Made by a program: the position numbers and the translations under genes. From positions 1 through 64,000 of the forward strand of contig NQMI01000060.1 in the NCBI GenBank assembly GCA_002270565.1: a stretch of DNA of 64,000 nucleotides, in the 5' to 3' direction. This document shows, one piece after another, positions 36,275-47,608 of the stretch. Each line of letters begins with the position of its first letter. The first letter of the stretch is position 1. The notes under the pieces are model-generated. The model was not told where the DNA came from. It did no database searches and worked only from the letters and a program-made list of their open reading frames with translations. This DNA comes from Stenocarpella maydis. Its lineage: Eukaryota; Ascomycota; Sordariomycetes; Diaporthales; Diaporthaceae.

Positions 36275-37124
36275 TCATCTCCTCGTTACTTTGACTCTCA
36301 GCAATGTTTGCTGGAGTTTCGCCCGCCACTGTACCGGTAGGAGTTAGCACGGATACCTGTACTGGCGAACAAAACATGAAACTGAGGATAAATCCAGGAT
36401 AGAAAACCCAGCAAAAAAGACCATCTGTCTGCATTGTCTTTGCGTAAAACAGAATGCTCATGCAAGCCCTACTTACTGTTTTGTTCGCGCAGGGTAGCGC
36501 CTGCTGAATAAAGAGCTTCTAAGCACTCCATGTTTTCTTTTCTTGCGGCAAAGTGGGCGGGCGTGTCGCCCGACAGGGCGACAGCGTTGGGGTCTGCGCC
36601 CTGCTGTAAGAGATAGCGGAGTAGTTGGGGCTTGGTCTCTCTGGCGGCGATATGAGCGACAAACAGTCTGAATGATCCTGCAGCTCTGATTTCCGCACCA
36701 CCCTTGAGCACGGCTTCGACACAGTCCCGTTTGTTTTGCTTCGTGGCCGTGTGGACTGGGGTCTCGGAGAGGTTGTTCCTCGTGTTCATGATGGAACGTA
36801 GGGCTCCAGGCTTGAGGGTGAATTCAGTGAGGCCGCACACCAATGTGATGATGTCTGCAAAGCAGGGTTAGTTAATCCTTCTTGCTTTGTGAAATGCTTT
36901 GATTCCAGTTGCAACTTACCAATGTTGCCGTAGGTGCAGGCTGTGTGAACAACATTGTCACCAGCTGCGTCTTTCGCGAGCAGCAGGATATCGGCTCGAT
37001 CTATGCCCCTGGGGCCCTCTCGCTGGACTAGGGAGTCGAGGGTCCTCTCCAGCTCCTGGATATCACCACGCCTCGCGTGCTGGTTGAGGACGGCAGCATC
37101 GTGGATGGTGATGTACTGAGACAT
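36243..37124 (-). CDS. Small ankyrin-repeat protein
   Basis: Three minus exons, 37124-36920, 36854-36477 and 36328-36243, join at phase 1 each time to give 669 nt, 222 residues. The N-terminus (ITIHDAAVLNQHARRGDIQ) opens a first repeat. Later repeats show NNLSETPVHTATKQNKRDCV, LRYLLQQGADPNAVALSGDT, PAHFAARKENMECLEALYSAG and GETPANIAESQSNEEMM, i.e. four to five ankyrin units, ending MWERGIF. The last acceptor (CTAAC 15 nt upstream) restores the final repeat, supporting the model. Ankyrin stacks bind proteins; partner and process are unknown. No membrane segment or signal peptide is present, so it is probably cytosolic or nuclear. Confidence 0.8.
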
Positions 37125-38750
37125 TTCGAGGATTTGTAAGTAATCAGAAGTCTTATATGGGTTCAGGGAGGATGGCTAGTCGTATCGAAAGGACGGCGAG
37201 ATCGTGAAAGGAAAGAGCGCCCGCAGTTTATGTACGTCAGATAGCGATCTTAGGAGCTGCGGTTCCATCAATTGAATAGAGGAAAACAATTCATCATCTG
37301 GCCCAAGAGTGACTGTATTTTGGGCCTTCACAGCTACTGAGCACAATGCAAAATAGTGCTATTCACCGAAAGGTCTTGTACATTAGATGATTTCTCCAAT
37401 ACAATACAAAAGTCAATACTTCCCATCAATTGTTTACAAACCTATGTAGGTACATCCGCAGACAATGCAGTCAAATGCCATACAGGCCATGGGACAATAG
37501 CGGATCTGTCTATTACCATGAAAGGTCCTGCGTGGCATTTTTTCAACATATCCAGTCTTTTATAGCAGGGAAATTATTGGGTGAATAACAAACTTTAATT
37601 GGTTCGGTTCTGCAAAATGTTGAATGTAAGACGTGTTTGCAACATTGGGAGTCACTAATTGCATATGGTCCTTTGAAGCTCCTAAAGCCAAATTGTGGCT
37701 TATTGTATAATGCAGCGCTACGCTTTTGTTCAAAGTAAACGCAGGACAAACCGAATACTTACAATAAAAACAGATAATTTTAAGAGAAATGTGGGTTCAG
37801 CGCCCGATCTGGCAGCTGATTACTGTGGGGATCTGCGAACTCTTGGTCTGTTGGTCCCAAAGATAAGTGTGACCGCAGAGTCCCGTGGCCAGAACCTTAC
37901 TCAAGCAAGATCCAGCACCCTTTAACTTTTATTACCACATTCCAATGAGAGATATCGTTTGAACAACCAGATATCTAGGTACCTGTTCAGCTGCTCGGCG
38001 ACCTTGGTACAGGAAGCTTGCAGCGCCCCGGTAATAATAGATGCAGAGCGTTTGATGGCAATGAAACAACGTGCTTAGCAGCAGCTTTCCATGAACCACC
38101 ATGGAAAGATCCCCAGCAAATGAAGAATAAGACACATGGCTCTACAACGGTACAATCTGTGAGGAGAAATATGTACCTAGCTATGATTTCGTCGAGGGCC
38201 GTGTAACTTCTCGTCATTTCTTTCCAACACAACCAATATCTAGCCTGTTGAAATTCAAGGTCTTAAAGTGGATGTGCCTTGTCATCAGAGAGGGGTTGGC
38301 TCATCAACCGAGCAGATCTGCCGGGATAAGCTTCCGCGGATGTAAAATCTGGCATACCCGGCCGTCCATCGCGCTCATGTATGTCTCTGGCTGCATGAAT
38401 GTGGCAATGCCATGCCCTACCACATGCAGGAGCGCGGGTCCCACAATTCGAAATCCTCAGCATCTCATACTTGCAATTATTGGACTACAGCGGTGAGGAG
38501 TTTTCATGGATCTAGATGCAAATGAATGACCTTGTAAGCATAGAATGGTTGGTTCCAGAAGGAGTAGTGTGGACGCAGCCTGACTATTTGATCACTCTCT
38601 TCGCTTCCGGCTGCCCGTGACCAGTGCCTCAAGTCCGGCGACCTTATAAGTTAATCTGGTATCCTGCCCAAATTGAGGCCTAGTTAATTATTCTGTTCCT
38701 TTAAAAATTCACAGAAGCATTCCGCCCCCCTCTCCCCCAACTTCACGAAC
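37125..38750. other. Intergenic, ankyrin to zinc-finger gene
   Basis: AT-rich divergent intergenic region with a TACCTAGGTA-like word near 37977. I see no gene in it. Confidence 0.45.
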
Positions 38751-39672
38751 ATGAGTACAGGCAGGGCAACAGACTCAGAATCGGCCGAAGTGACTAGTGT
38801 TGACCACGGGACCAAGACGTCACAGCATCCTCGATCACTCACTTCTCATGGGACAGCACTCCATCGCGTACCAAGCAATGCCCGAGGTATTGAAAACCAC
38901 GAGCGGGTTAAAACGGCAATGTCGACTTCGCCACCACCGCTCCCATCACGCAGGAAACCATTTCCTTTCATTCTGCCACGCCCACTTGGACCTGTCTCAC
39001 CACCCAGGCGGAGTTCGAACCAAGCAAGTACAACGACAGGGTATTCAGGGCCACGAGTCAGGCCCCTGAAGAGTGCACGTGGCCTATTAGATATCAATTT
39101 ATGGAACTCTCGAGCAGGCGACCCGGTCAAGTCAAGCGAATCCTTAATCCCACATCAAACACTTGCTCGTCCAGCCGACCTCACAAGACACATGAGCCTC
39201 GGGAATATGGCCGGTCCTGGAATATTGTCACCGTATCATGCGACCCCTGGACAAACTGGGGGTCAAAACCTCTCGCAGACTGCGGCCACCAGGTGGCACG
39301 CGCCCACAAACAGCATTCACTCCCGGCCTCGTGAGGAAGAGCAGGCCTTCCTTGGTGGGAGGCGTTCAACAAGAGGCAGCCATCATAGGAAAACGGAAGT
39401 GCTTCAACAGCACAATTGCGACGAGTGCCGCGAAACATTCTCGAACAGCAGGTGGTTGCAGCAGCACAAGGCAACGCATGTCCGAAGATTCTGTTGTGGA
39501 TGTGGCGCTGCGTACATTGACAAAGTGCTGCTTCTCGTAAGCTCATCATCTCCCCCAGCAGACACAGATAGTATACTGATGCTTTGTGCGACAGGAACAC
39601 TTGAATAAGAAGGAATGCGTGAACACGACTGTTGATACAGAAAAGGCTCAATTTTGGGGCACAAGGGGTTGA
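38751..39672 (+). CDS. Zinc-finger protein (one C2H2, one C2HC finger)
   Basis: Two exons, 38751-39536 and 39595-39672, joined in phase 0 give 287 residues. The first ~210 residues are Ser/Pro/Arg/His-rich and disordered, with polyproline PPPLPSRRKPFPF. A C2H2 finger follows (CDECRETFSNSRWLQQHKATH, spacing C-x2-C-x12-H-x3-H). A second finger FCCGCGAAYIDKVLLL/EHLN...C is completed only by splicing out 39537-39594: the exon 2 codons supply the His and the last Cys (C2HC). This independently supports the intron. Likely a nuclear DNA- or RNA-binding protein with no named orthologue I can assign. Confidence 0.65.
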
Positions 39673-40192
39673 ACATGTAGGATGGAACAGAATTCCAGGG
39701 GTAGCCAAGGGTTTTGTGTTACTGTTCACGGCGATCATCCATCGCAACATTGAGTGCAAGGACTAGGGATGCGAGATGGAGTAGTAATTAGCAGTAATAG
39801 ACATATCTCGACGATTCTTATCGAAAGGTGCGCAGGCCTCCATTACTTCAAGACTCTCATAGGTTTCGTCACATTGAAAAGGTTATCAGCCCTGCCTCAC
39901 AGAGATTGTCCCTGCTTCCAGGTTACTTTGATCATAACGCCACATGGCCTTATACTTCTGGACCGCGAGGCGGCAAAGGAGGAGTCGTGTATTAACAGTG
40001 CTCCGCGTGCCATTGCAATCCAAGGCTATTTCAACGCGGGGGGCCACTTGATGTCTATTCCTCCAGCCATTTGTCGTGCCCTTCCGTCCCGGTGGAGCTC
40101 CGACGGGACGAGCGGGCCCGGAAGCCCGAGGGAGTTTCCACCACCCCTAGTTAAGCCCAATATGGCGTAACCCAGGACCGCCGTAGCTACTT

Positions 40193-40232
40193 TTATACAT
40201 ATATACATACATACATATATATATATATATTT
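40193..40232. repeat. AT/ACAT microsatellite
   Basis: TATACATATATACATACATACATA-type units grade into an (AT)n run. Length is probably polymorphic. Confidence 0.85.
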
Positions 40233-41211
40233 AAGGAATTGCGACCGGATTCAGAACGAAATCAAGCAACCAACTAGGGGGAAGGGCTGCCATATTGTTT
40301 GCCATGAAGCTGAATTATTCCGCTTGCCAAGGATCTGCAGCAGCTGCAGTGTAGTGTCAGGGAGCGGCCCGCCGTTACCACCGTACCAACAGACCAAAAG
40401 ATAAGGTAATGACGGGTCTCCCCGACTACCCGGCGGGATCCGCCTATAACTCCAGAGATTCTCTGACAGCAGCCGACGTACGGAGTACTAATTATAGCAT
40501 GCAGTGTCGGCTACCAAAGCACTGGGGAACCATTTGAATCTGATACAAGCATGGGTTGGAGCACATCACAGCAGGCCGGCAGCTTGTTCCGAACACGGAG
40601 CTCATAAGACCCTTATGATACAGGCTGCAGATGGGAAAATGGCTCCTCTGAATTGGGACTTGTATCTGAAATATGCTGCCTCGGATCGTTGGTCGGCACA
40701 GCCACAGCCCCAAAGTTGCAAATGCGTTTTATAATGTTCAGAGATATCTCCACCTCCTTGCCTGGCAACCCTGGTCGACCATGAACATGGTGTAGACAAC
40801 TCGCCGATTATGTTGGCTGGCTGATTCTCAAGGATCGTTTTGAAATACTGGGTTGCTTGCCGCATCACGACGCCAGCCTCAGCCAGAGGGATGCTTTCAG
40901 ACAGCGATAGCTGACATGGACAAGCCAAGCTTCGAAGTGGATTAACTAAGATTACATAGTAGCAATCCGCAAGGCACCCAAAATAAGAAGATGGCGGCTG
41001 ACCACACGGGCCGGGAAAGTCCCTGGGTATATAAGTCGACACCATGTAATAATATCTGTTAGGAGCTCTGATCACAACTGAAGGCGAGGCTGCTCGGACA
41101 CGGCACTGGGCGCTTCATATGGCCGTCAAAGATCTGTCCCGACAACCCCGCTACCCGCCAATTTGACATGATTGGCATGCCTGCGTGTCGATCATCTTCC
41201 GATATACCTCG

Positions 41212-41337
41212 GCGTCTGACTCGTTTGAACGGATGTTCTTCCGGACATTGTAGTCTCTCAGCCCTTTCTTAGACCGTGCGTCTCTGACTCGGTTGAAAGG
41301 ATGTCCTTCGGTAATTACAGTGTCTCGGCCGTTTCTT
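41212..41337. repeat. Imperfect tandem duplication of about 60 bp
   Basis: Two copies, 41212-41270 and 41278-41337, share the same order of words: GCGTCT..GACTCG, TTGAA.GGATGT.CTTC, then GT.TCTC.G.C..TTTCTT. Divergence is substantial, so the duplication is old. Confidence 0.65.
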
Positions 41338-42076
41338 GCCCGCCAGGAGGGCTCGGGACTATAAACGGATCCCGAAAGTGATCTCGGCTACCAAGATGCA
41401 GTTGCACTACTGCGGTGTTACGGAGCAGCCAACAGTTCACCCTACTTCCTCAGCAATCCAGGGATTTATAATCCAGGGGGTAGCGCTAGGGAACCGGAAA
41501 TGCATCGTGAATATGCCGCGCCTGTGTATCAATTGTTCATGCAGCACACGGAACTCTTTAAGCGCTTGCTGCCTCATGCTGTAACATCAACAAGAGGCGA
41601 GCTCCACGAATAGTATGCAAAGCTCAGCACTGAAGCAAAGTTGGGTTTTGCTGGCCGCATGTGAGGTTGGGCTGCGCTGCCTGAGGTTCTCAAAGCGACG
41701 CATGGTGTGGATCCCTTGCCGTCCTCCTGACTTGGGCCATAGGCACTCAGGGTCAGGCACGTTCCTTGTGTGTGTGTTTATCCTTCTCCAAGAGTTCCTC
41801 ATCTGAGTCACAGTTTTCACGGATGGCCTGTCGCGGAAGGTTACCTAGGTAAATCAATATGCTTAAGCTTGCTTAAGCTAAAGCCCCATAGTCTTGATAA
41901 GGGGAGCTCTTATTAGCTTGGAAATAGTAGTTAACTTCAGGTTGCAGAAAGATCTTCTCGAATCGCGCATCTTTGAGTAGAGAAATTACACAGAGACTAA
42001 TTAGGATATAGAAAATAACAACCGTGAAAACAATGTAATACTAATACCCAATCGTGCTGATAGCCCATTGGTGTAA

Positions 42077-42424
42077 TCATCGTGGCAACAAGCGGTCTAT
42101 GGTAAAGAAGTATATAAAGCAGCTCAAAAACCTCCACTTGAGAATGCCGCCGCTCGGGATACGCGCGGTCTGTGAGCTTATGCCCTGGCCCTGTCCGACG
42201 GTGATGGTGCTGTAAACCGAGGTAAGGTTACCGCCACTCATTTGCTTGTAGAGCTGAAGGTGGACGCATAGCCTGAGGCAGCACAGCAGACGATCCTCTC
42301 CCATCTGGATCAGGCTCGATAGGCTATTCTTCCGCATATACATGATCTCAAGGGCGCACTCCATGGCGATGAGCTCCGAGTTAACTGCCGACTCGGTTTC
42401 ATCGTCTTCAGCACCGTCGAGTGC
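42077..42424 (-). other. Unassigned coding-like minus frame
   Basis: The frame is open for 115 codons after a TAA at 42427-42425. It reads GAEDDETESAVNSELIAMEC, then EIMYMRKNSLSSLIQMGEDR, LLCCLRLCVHLQLY and a hydrophobic tail. The helical, amphipathic sequence is unlike random frames nearby, but no family is recognised. It may be the 3' exon of a decayed gene. Confidence 0.3.
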
Positions 42425-42568
42425 TTATATTGTGTTCTCGGCATCCTTGTGTTTACATGTAGGTAGTATTCGTTATCCTATACCATAGAAAAGACGTCAG
42501 CGGCGTTGGCAAAAGAGGCCCAGCTATTACTCAAGACATAGTTTCAGCATTTCCGGCATCAAACTTCC

Positions 42569-43338
42569 ACCCTGAGTGTGTCTCCACTAGATGCTCCTGT
42601 CTTCCGCAACCTCTTCGGGACAAAAGAAATCTGCGATGTGTTCACCTACGAGGCATGCATATGATGTATGATAAATACTGAGGCTGTATTATCACCCGCC
42701 AAATCAACGGCGGGAATCATACCGGCTATATCCGGTGGGAAACTCCACAAGGCTTTGAACGCTGCCAATATTGAGTATGACATCCTGCCCAGAATGCCAT
42801 TATTGGTACTCGTTTCTTCAATAGCTGGACTTTATATACTAAGCAAGGATTGAGAAATCTACTGAAAGATGTAGAGGATTTCTGTACTAACAAACGTCTC
42901 CTAGTTTAGGGAACCCTTCCAGACAGAGATACCACCGGGAATCCCGTCTTAGCCCTGGTAGAACGGCTGGTCCACTCAGCCTCGACTCCAGAATGTGTAT
43001 CCAAGTACTTAAGCAGGTACATACACTGGGACGCTGCATCGCAGAATATCGGTCCAAAAGGAGTTCAATGTGGGAGAGGCTGTCATGATGGGTCTCGCGC
43101 AGTTCATCAGTAGCTAGGAATGCAGAACGCGCATGACGTGGTCTATAGTTGTTGCAAAGAATCTATAGAGACTAAGGCGCCGCTCTTGAGTATTCTGCTT
43201 GGCCATGAGGAAATCACAAAAAATGTGGATAAGGAGAGATTTGCTGCGCTCTGTAACCTCGCAAATTGTTTTGGAGCGAGTCAGTTGATGGAAGATGACA
43301 TGCTCAGAGGGTCCAGGGATGGAATAAATGGTTGTTAG
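42569..43338 (+). pseudogene. Decayed 3-carboxymuconate cycloisomerase-like gene (fumarase/ASL superfamily)
   Basis: In one frame from 42569: SVSPLDAPVFRNLFGTKEI, a TGA, then EAVLSPAKSTAGIIPA and KALNAANIEYD. This is the N-terminal domain of CMLE/adenylosuccinate-lyase enzymes. After a stretch with an intron-like end (CTAAC...CTAG near 42902) comes GNPVLALVERLVHSA, then KYLSRYIHWDAASQNI, matching the family's IHWGATTQD box with key residues changed. The central region with the SSxMPxKxNP loop is missing; sequence resumes with FNVGEAVMMGLAQF, TAG, then QNAHDVVYSCCKESIE and a C-terminal LCNLANCFGASQLMEDDML. Multiple stops, frame changes and an internal deletion make it non-functional. CMLE acts in the protocatechuate branch of the beta-ketoadipate pathway. 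Confidence 0.75.
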
Positions 43339-44324
43339 GTATGGAATACAGAGAACTCTGAAACATCCTCCTCTTTCTCATAGATAACATGTCGTAGGCT
43401 GCTTGTAATACACTACACTAGAGTAATGTTGAGTCCTTTGCCATCGCTCAAGTATGCCAGTGACTGTATATCGCCCTAGGTATACAAGGGCACTGGCTTC
43501 CAAAGATTGCCCTGTCCATCACAGTACAGAAGTTGCCGGTGAGGACCCAGTTTACCTTCTTGGAAATAAATTGCTGTTCTTTTATTTGAGTCTGCAGCTT
43601 AGTGTTCTATTATGTGATTTCAAAAGCTGTCTTTGACTAAGCAATCAGGATATCAAAATTAGTCAGTCACCATAGAAAAAGGCAAGCGAAAGGTAGCAGC
43701 ATTTTTGGTGATGGACAAATAATATCACGGTCACAGGACAACAGAAGAAGCAGTTCCACCCACAACAAGCTCTTTTTTTTTTAATAGTTAGTAGAAGAAG
43801 TAAATACAAAATGACTTGGAAGCCTATTTCAACCTTGATCCTGTTGATGACAGCCAAATGTGAGATGCCATCCTATGATCCAGGAGAATAAAAATCCCCA
43901 AAAATCGCGCCGTCTGTCCGCTCATGGTACCTTATGAATGCATAACATTTCCGAGGTCGTTTCAAGTGAAGTCGCCTGAGCCAGGAGTTGAGCACGAAAG
44001 GGATGATATGTCGAATGTTACCAAAGCAGGTGTGCAAAAACTGGATGTCGAAACGTATAGTCGACATTTTGAAGCTTGTGGACCCCTCGAAGTAAATCTC
44101 GGGTGTCCGAGCACCTATAGGTACGCCATGCCTTATTGTCGATGTAGAGGGTGGATTGTCATGATAGGATACTTCGGGTGACCCAGCGCACTGGGTATTT
44201 TAAAGTATTGTCACAGCCGTCTAGCTGCTTAGCCCGAAGCCTGCGATTCGAACCTTTAAGTCGAGGTTGCAATTCTCTATAAGGGCTCGCTTCCTCACAT
44301 CGTGGATGATGTCCTAGGCGTGTC
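43339..44324. other. AT-rich spacer
   Basis: No gene recognised between the cycloisomerase relic and the pheromone gene. Contains its presumed 3' UTR. Confidence 0.4.
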
Positions 44325-44411
44325 TTACATGACAACGCAGTAGATGGGAGTACCGGTGGTGCCGCCGCCGCCCATGGAGCTAGGAGGGTTCTGGTAGCTG
44401 GGGGAGTCCAT
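44325..44411 (-). CDS. mfa1: Farnesylated a-type mating pheromone precursor
   Basis: An intronless 28-codon minus-strand gene. The peptide starts MDSPSYQNPPSS, continues with four glycines and TTGTPI, and ends Tyr-Cys-Val-Val-Met-stop. CVVM is a CaaX box (Cys, two aliphatics, Met), so farnesylation, removal of VVM and carboxymethylation are expected. A Ser/Pro/Gly/Thr-rich leader of 20-30 residues ending in YC-aliphatic-aliphatic-Met is the layout of the lipopeptide pheromone precursors (mfa/ppg2 class) of Sordariomycetes, secreted by an ATM/Ste6-type transporter and sensed by the Ste3-class receptor. A TATAAATA box lies 127 nt upstream, and the leader (ACTCTCACTCAAA before ATGG) looks like that of a highly expressed gene. 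No receptor, transporter or mating-type gene lies in the window. A chance short frame is the alternative. Confidence 0.78.
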   Translation of the reverse strand: MDSPSYQNPPSSMGGGGTTGTPIYCVVM

Positions 44412-45570
44412 TTTGAGTGAGAGTTGAAAGTCTGTGATGACTTTGTGGTTTTTAATATGTGATTGATGAGGTGAATTGAATCGTTGTGGGGTGGTGGCAG
44501 CGATGACAGCCAGTCAGTGAATCAAGGACTCGAGAGGTATTTATAGTCAATCAGGTCTCTATAGAGAAACCAGGGAGCAACTACGTCGCCTCCGGAATAC
44601 CATGTTGCTGCGTCACTCCGAACAGAAGAATTGTTGGAAAATCTGTTTCTTGGTTTGCTTTAGTATTGTCCTTAATATTGTTGTGAAACTTTCGGCAGTT
44701 TCTCAAAGACTTACAGGTTGCCACGGGAATGTTGGTCGCGGAAGGACTGGGAGCTCTTTGCACTCTTCCCGTTCAGCGTAGTTCGAGAACCGTGATGCTT
44801 TAATTCAAACATGTTCTAGTAAGTTCTCGATTTGCTTTAAGGACGGAATCATATAAGTCTCGTGGAGATCAGCTTGGATGCCGCTTTTGTCTGTTGCTCC
44901 ACGTGTCAATATGCCGTATCCTGCTCCTTGTTCGGCAGAGGGACAATACTAGGGGACAATACTAAACATCATGCATGGCTAGATACTAAGTACGAAGTAC
45001 ATATGTACTTTTGGGCCTTGATTCCACAAGATCAGCCGCCTCGCACGATCTTTGATGGGGTTGCCCAAATGAATCAAAATCGCATAATCAACCACAGTGC
45101 TGTTTCACTCCACCATTCCATCCCAGGATTTCTCACAGGCTTGTGGCAAATCTGGCTCATATTTGCCGGCGGTGTTCTATTAGTCAGATCATCTCCTCAC
45201 GTTGGTTGTTATGCTCCGTAAGGCCTTGGTCCAAGATGCACAACCAAGCAATAATTTATGCCATGAGATCATACCAGTCATGCCCGTCGGGCTGTTGCCC
45301 AATTTATCCTCCGGGGCGGCACAAAAATCTGCGCACGGGAAGTCTGAACGAGGTAACTAATATCCAAATATGCACAGATTGTGATAACACACCCATTAGC
45401 TTCAGCAGAGGCACCGCTCCGACCCCACATTGAGGTCGCTTATCTCCTCGGGGTCCGCCGATTCTTCAAGGCTTGCCCATCTCATCATGCTTATGCCTTA
45501 CTGACCATCATTTGATGCAGATTACGCTCACCGACCATAACAGACCAATTTTCGATTCGTAAAAGCAGTC
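44412..45570. other. Pheromone promoter and spacer to dioxygenase gene
   Basis: Divergent intergenic region. Beyond the pheromone promoter I see no gene; small frames are low quality. Confidence 0.4.
44538..44545 (-). promoter_or_regulatory. TATA box of the pheromone precursor gene
   Basis: TATAAATA on the minus strand, 127 nt upstream of the pheromone ATG, followed by a pyrimidine- and A-rich leader. The match and spacing suit a strongly expressed, TATA-driven gene. Confidence 0.6.
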
Positions 45571-46782
45571 ATGGCCACAGTAGCGAGGCCGCCAAGCGAT
45601 GCGACCCTCCAGGAGCTCAAGAAGAACCAGGCTGCCCTCATGGGCAGAATCAGCGAGGCCGTGTACTCGAGCAGCGGAGAGTCGATCCCTCTTATCGACA
45701 TCGGCCCGTCCCTCCACGGCGGTGAATCGGCAAGAAAAGCCGTCGCTGCCGAGATCGGTAAAGCATGTCGTGAGATAGGCTTCTTCCAGATCTCCAACCA
45801 CGGGGTCAGCCAGCAAGCCCAGACCGACATCCTAAGGCAAGCCAAGCGCTTCTTCCATGAATTGCCTTTGGCCAAGAAGCAGGAATTGCACATTGAGAAG
45901 TCGGGTCTGTTCCGTGGCTGGGAGCCGAGCCATGTCTCAAACGTGAACCCTGATGATTGGAAGACCACCAGCAAAGAGACCAAGGAGGCTTTCAACTGGG
46001 GCTACGAGCCCAGATTGGACCCCACGGGCGGTGATGGGAAGTATGTGGAGCTGGATCTCAGGTCATACCCGGACGGGGCAAACGTCTGGCCCAGCGAGCA
46101 AGACCTTCCGGGATTCTTTGACAAGATCAAGGATTACCATGGCCAGGCAAGTAGCTGCCAGTACCGGCTCGGAGGCAGACAGCTCGAATAGCCTTGCGCT
46201 GATGCGGGAATCTAGGTCTTGACCCTCGCCCGCCACCTCCTAAGACTATTCGCCCTAGCAATGGGGTTAGAAGAGTCATACTTCGACGGGATGACGACGC
46301 ACCCGGGAACCATCTCTCGGATGCTATATTATCCTCCACAAAACCCAAGATCGGAAGCCGACACGGCGGGAATGGCAGACGAGGTCGGCCTAGGGGCGCA
46401 TACGGATTACGAGTGCTTCACGTTGCTCCTCTCCGACTCGAACCCGGGGTTGGAGGTCCTTTCGCCAACTCCCGACGCGGTTTCTGGCCGGCCCAAATGG
46501 ATCTCGGCACCTGCACCGCCGAACTGCCTGACAGTCAACATTGCAGACTTTTTCCAGCGGTGGACAAACGGGCAGTTCAGGAGTACCGTCCACAGGGTCG
46601 TCAACAGGAGCCCTGAGAAGGAGAGATACAGCGTTCCGTTTTTCTTCTCTGTCAACTACGACCAGAAGGTGACCACGCTGCCTACCCAAGGGTCAGAGCC
46701 ACGCTCACCAGAAGGAGAAATCCAGGCGGGACCCTGGATTCTGGAGAGGTTACGGGCTACGTTGAAAAGCGATACAGAATAG
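45571..46782 (+). CDS. 2-oxoglutarate/Fe(II) dioxygenase (isopenicillin-N-synthase-like)
   Basis: Exons 45571-46146 and 46216-46782 give 1,143 nt, 380 residues. The N-terminal DIOX_N region contains IPLIDIGPSL and EIGFFQISNHGV. The catalytic barrel has GAHTDYECFTLLL (iron ligands His254 and Asp256), STVHRVVN (His318), and R329-Y-S331 for 2-oxoglutarate binding, then the family-typical PFFFSVNYD. Enzymes of this superfamily hydroxylate, desaturate or close rings on small molecules; many fungal members sit in secondary-metabolite loci or modify plant compounds. The intron has a GC donor (CAG/GCAAGT) and a normal AG end, phase 0 on both sides. Located 1.2 kb from the pheromone gene and upstream of an unknown tail-anchored protein. 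Substrate unknown. Confidence 0.9.
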
Positions 46783-47608
46783 TATCTCCAGGATACTCGA
46801 AATAAAGTTGTCACAGTCCGACCCAATCAATCATACCGCAGAAATCTGCCTACGCCTCCCCCAGATTTCTTTCCTTCACCGGAACGACTCAGGAGAGGCC
46901 CTAAGCTTGGCTAAAGACTCCAAGAGCCATTGATCGAATCACCGCCATCTAGACCATGGCTAAAAATTGCAGTCGATTCAACCGAAGACCATGGGGGACT
47001 TGGGAACATCGACAATGGCATAGAATTTCCGGAATTGGCAGGTCCCTTAGCACTGGCTTTCAGTGCGGGTTGAAAGAATTCATATGGGGGCTGCGGACCT
47101 GACCTATATGGGCAGTCATTTGGGCACAAATGAGTTTAGAGTGTCACTGAGAATAGTATTCCGCTGATGCAAGATCGATTCCGGCCATGCACTGCCTCAA
47201 GGTAGTAGCGCCGCCACCAATATTCCTAATGCTCGCATCCGTCGTTCTAGTCCGGGCGCCGCCTCAAGCTTGAGAAGACCGGAGGTTGGGTCAAGTGGCC
47301 TCTCTGAAATGTAAGTACTTCTGGCAACATGATGACCGAGCCTATGAAAGTAATGGGCTCAAATCTTCGTGGATAGGAGGCTACATAGACAGTAGTCCAA
47401 CAGCGTCGCTCCGCGCCGGCGCAATCTATTGCATGTCCATCTCGAAACCATTGGGTTTGGAAATAGACCTCTCCTTATAACAACCCAAGTGGCCCCCCCC
47501 CCCACCAAGATCCGGACACAACCCTATCATGACCACGATAACAACACCACACTGCACCAACACCGCCCGCGATATTTGGTCTCTTGGTTCTGATAGAAGT
47601 TTTACATC
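46783..47608. other. Intergenic, dioxygenase to tail-anchored protein
   Basis: 3' flank of the dioxygenase and promoter of the next gene, including a C11 run at 47493-47503. No gene seen. Confidence 0.4.

Larger units (their letters stand above)
39673..42076. other. Gene-poor, AT-rich interval
   Basis: Several frames (for example 39754-40170 plus and 40602-41075 minus) look random. The supportable features are the AT microsatellite and the imperfect tandem repeat listed separately, and a double GCTTAAGC palindrome at 41861-41878. Confidence 0.45.

Noticed and set aside
40602..41075. 157-codon minus frame in the AT-rich interval
   Set aside because: Only its centre looks protein-like and no start, splice or family could be supported.
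44240..44275. T-arm-like GATTCGAACC string suggesting a tRNA
   Set aside because: No matching acceptor, D-arm or anticodon stem can be folded around it on either strand.
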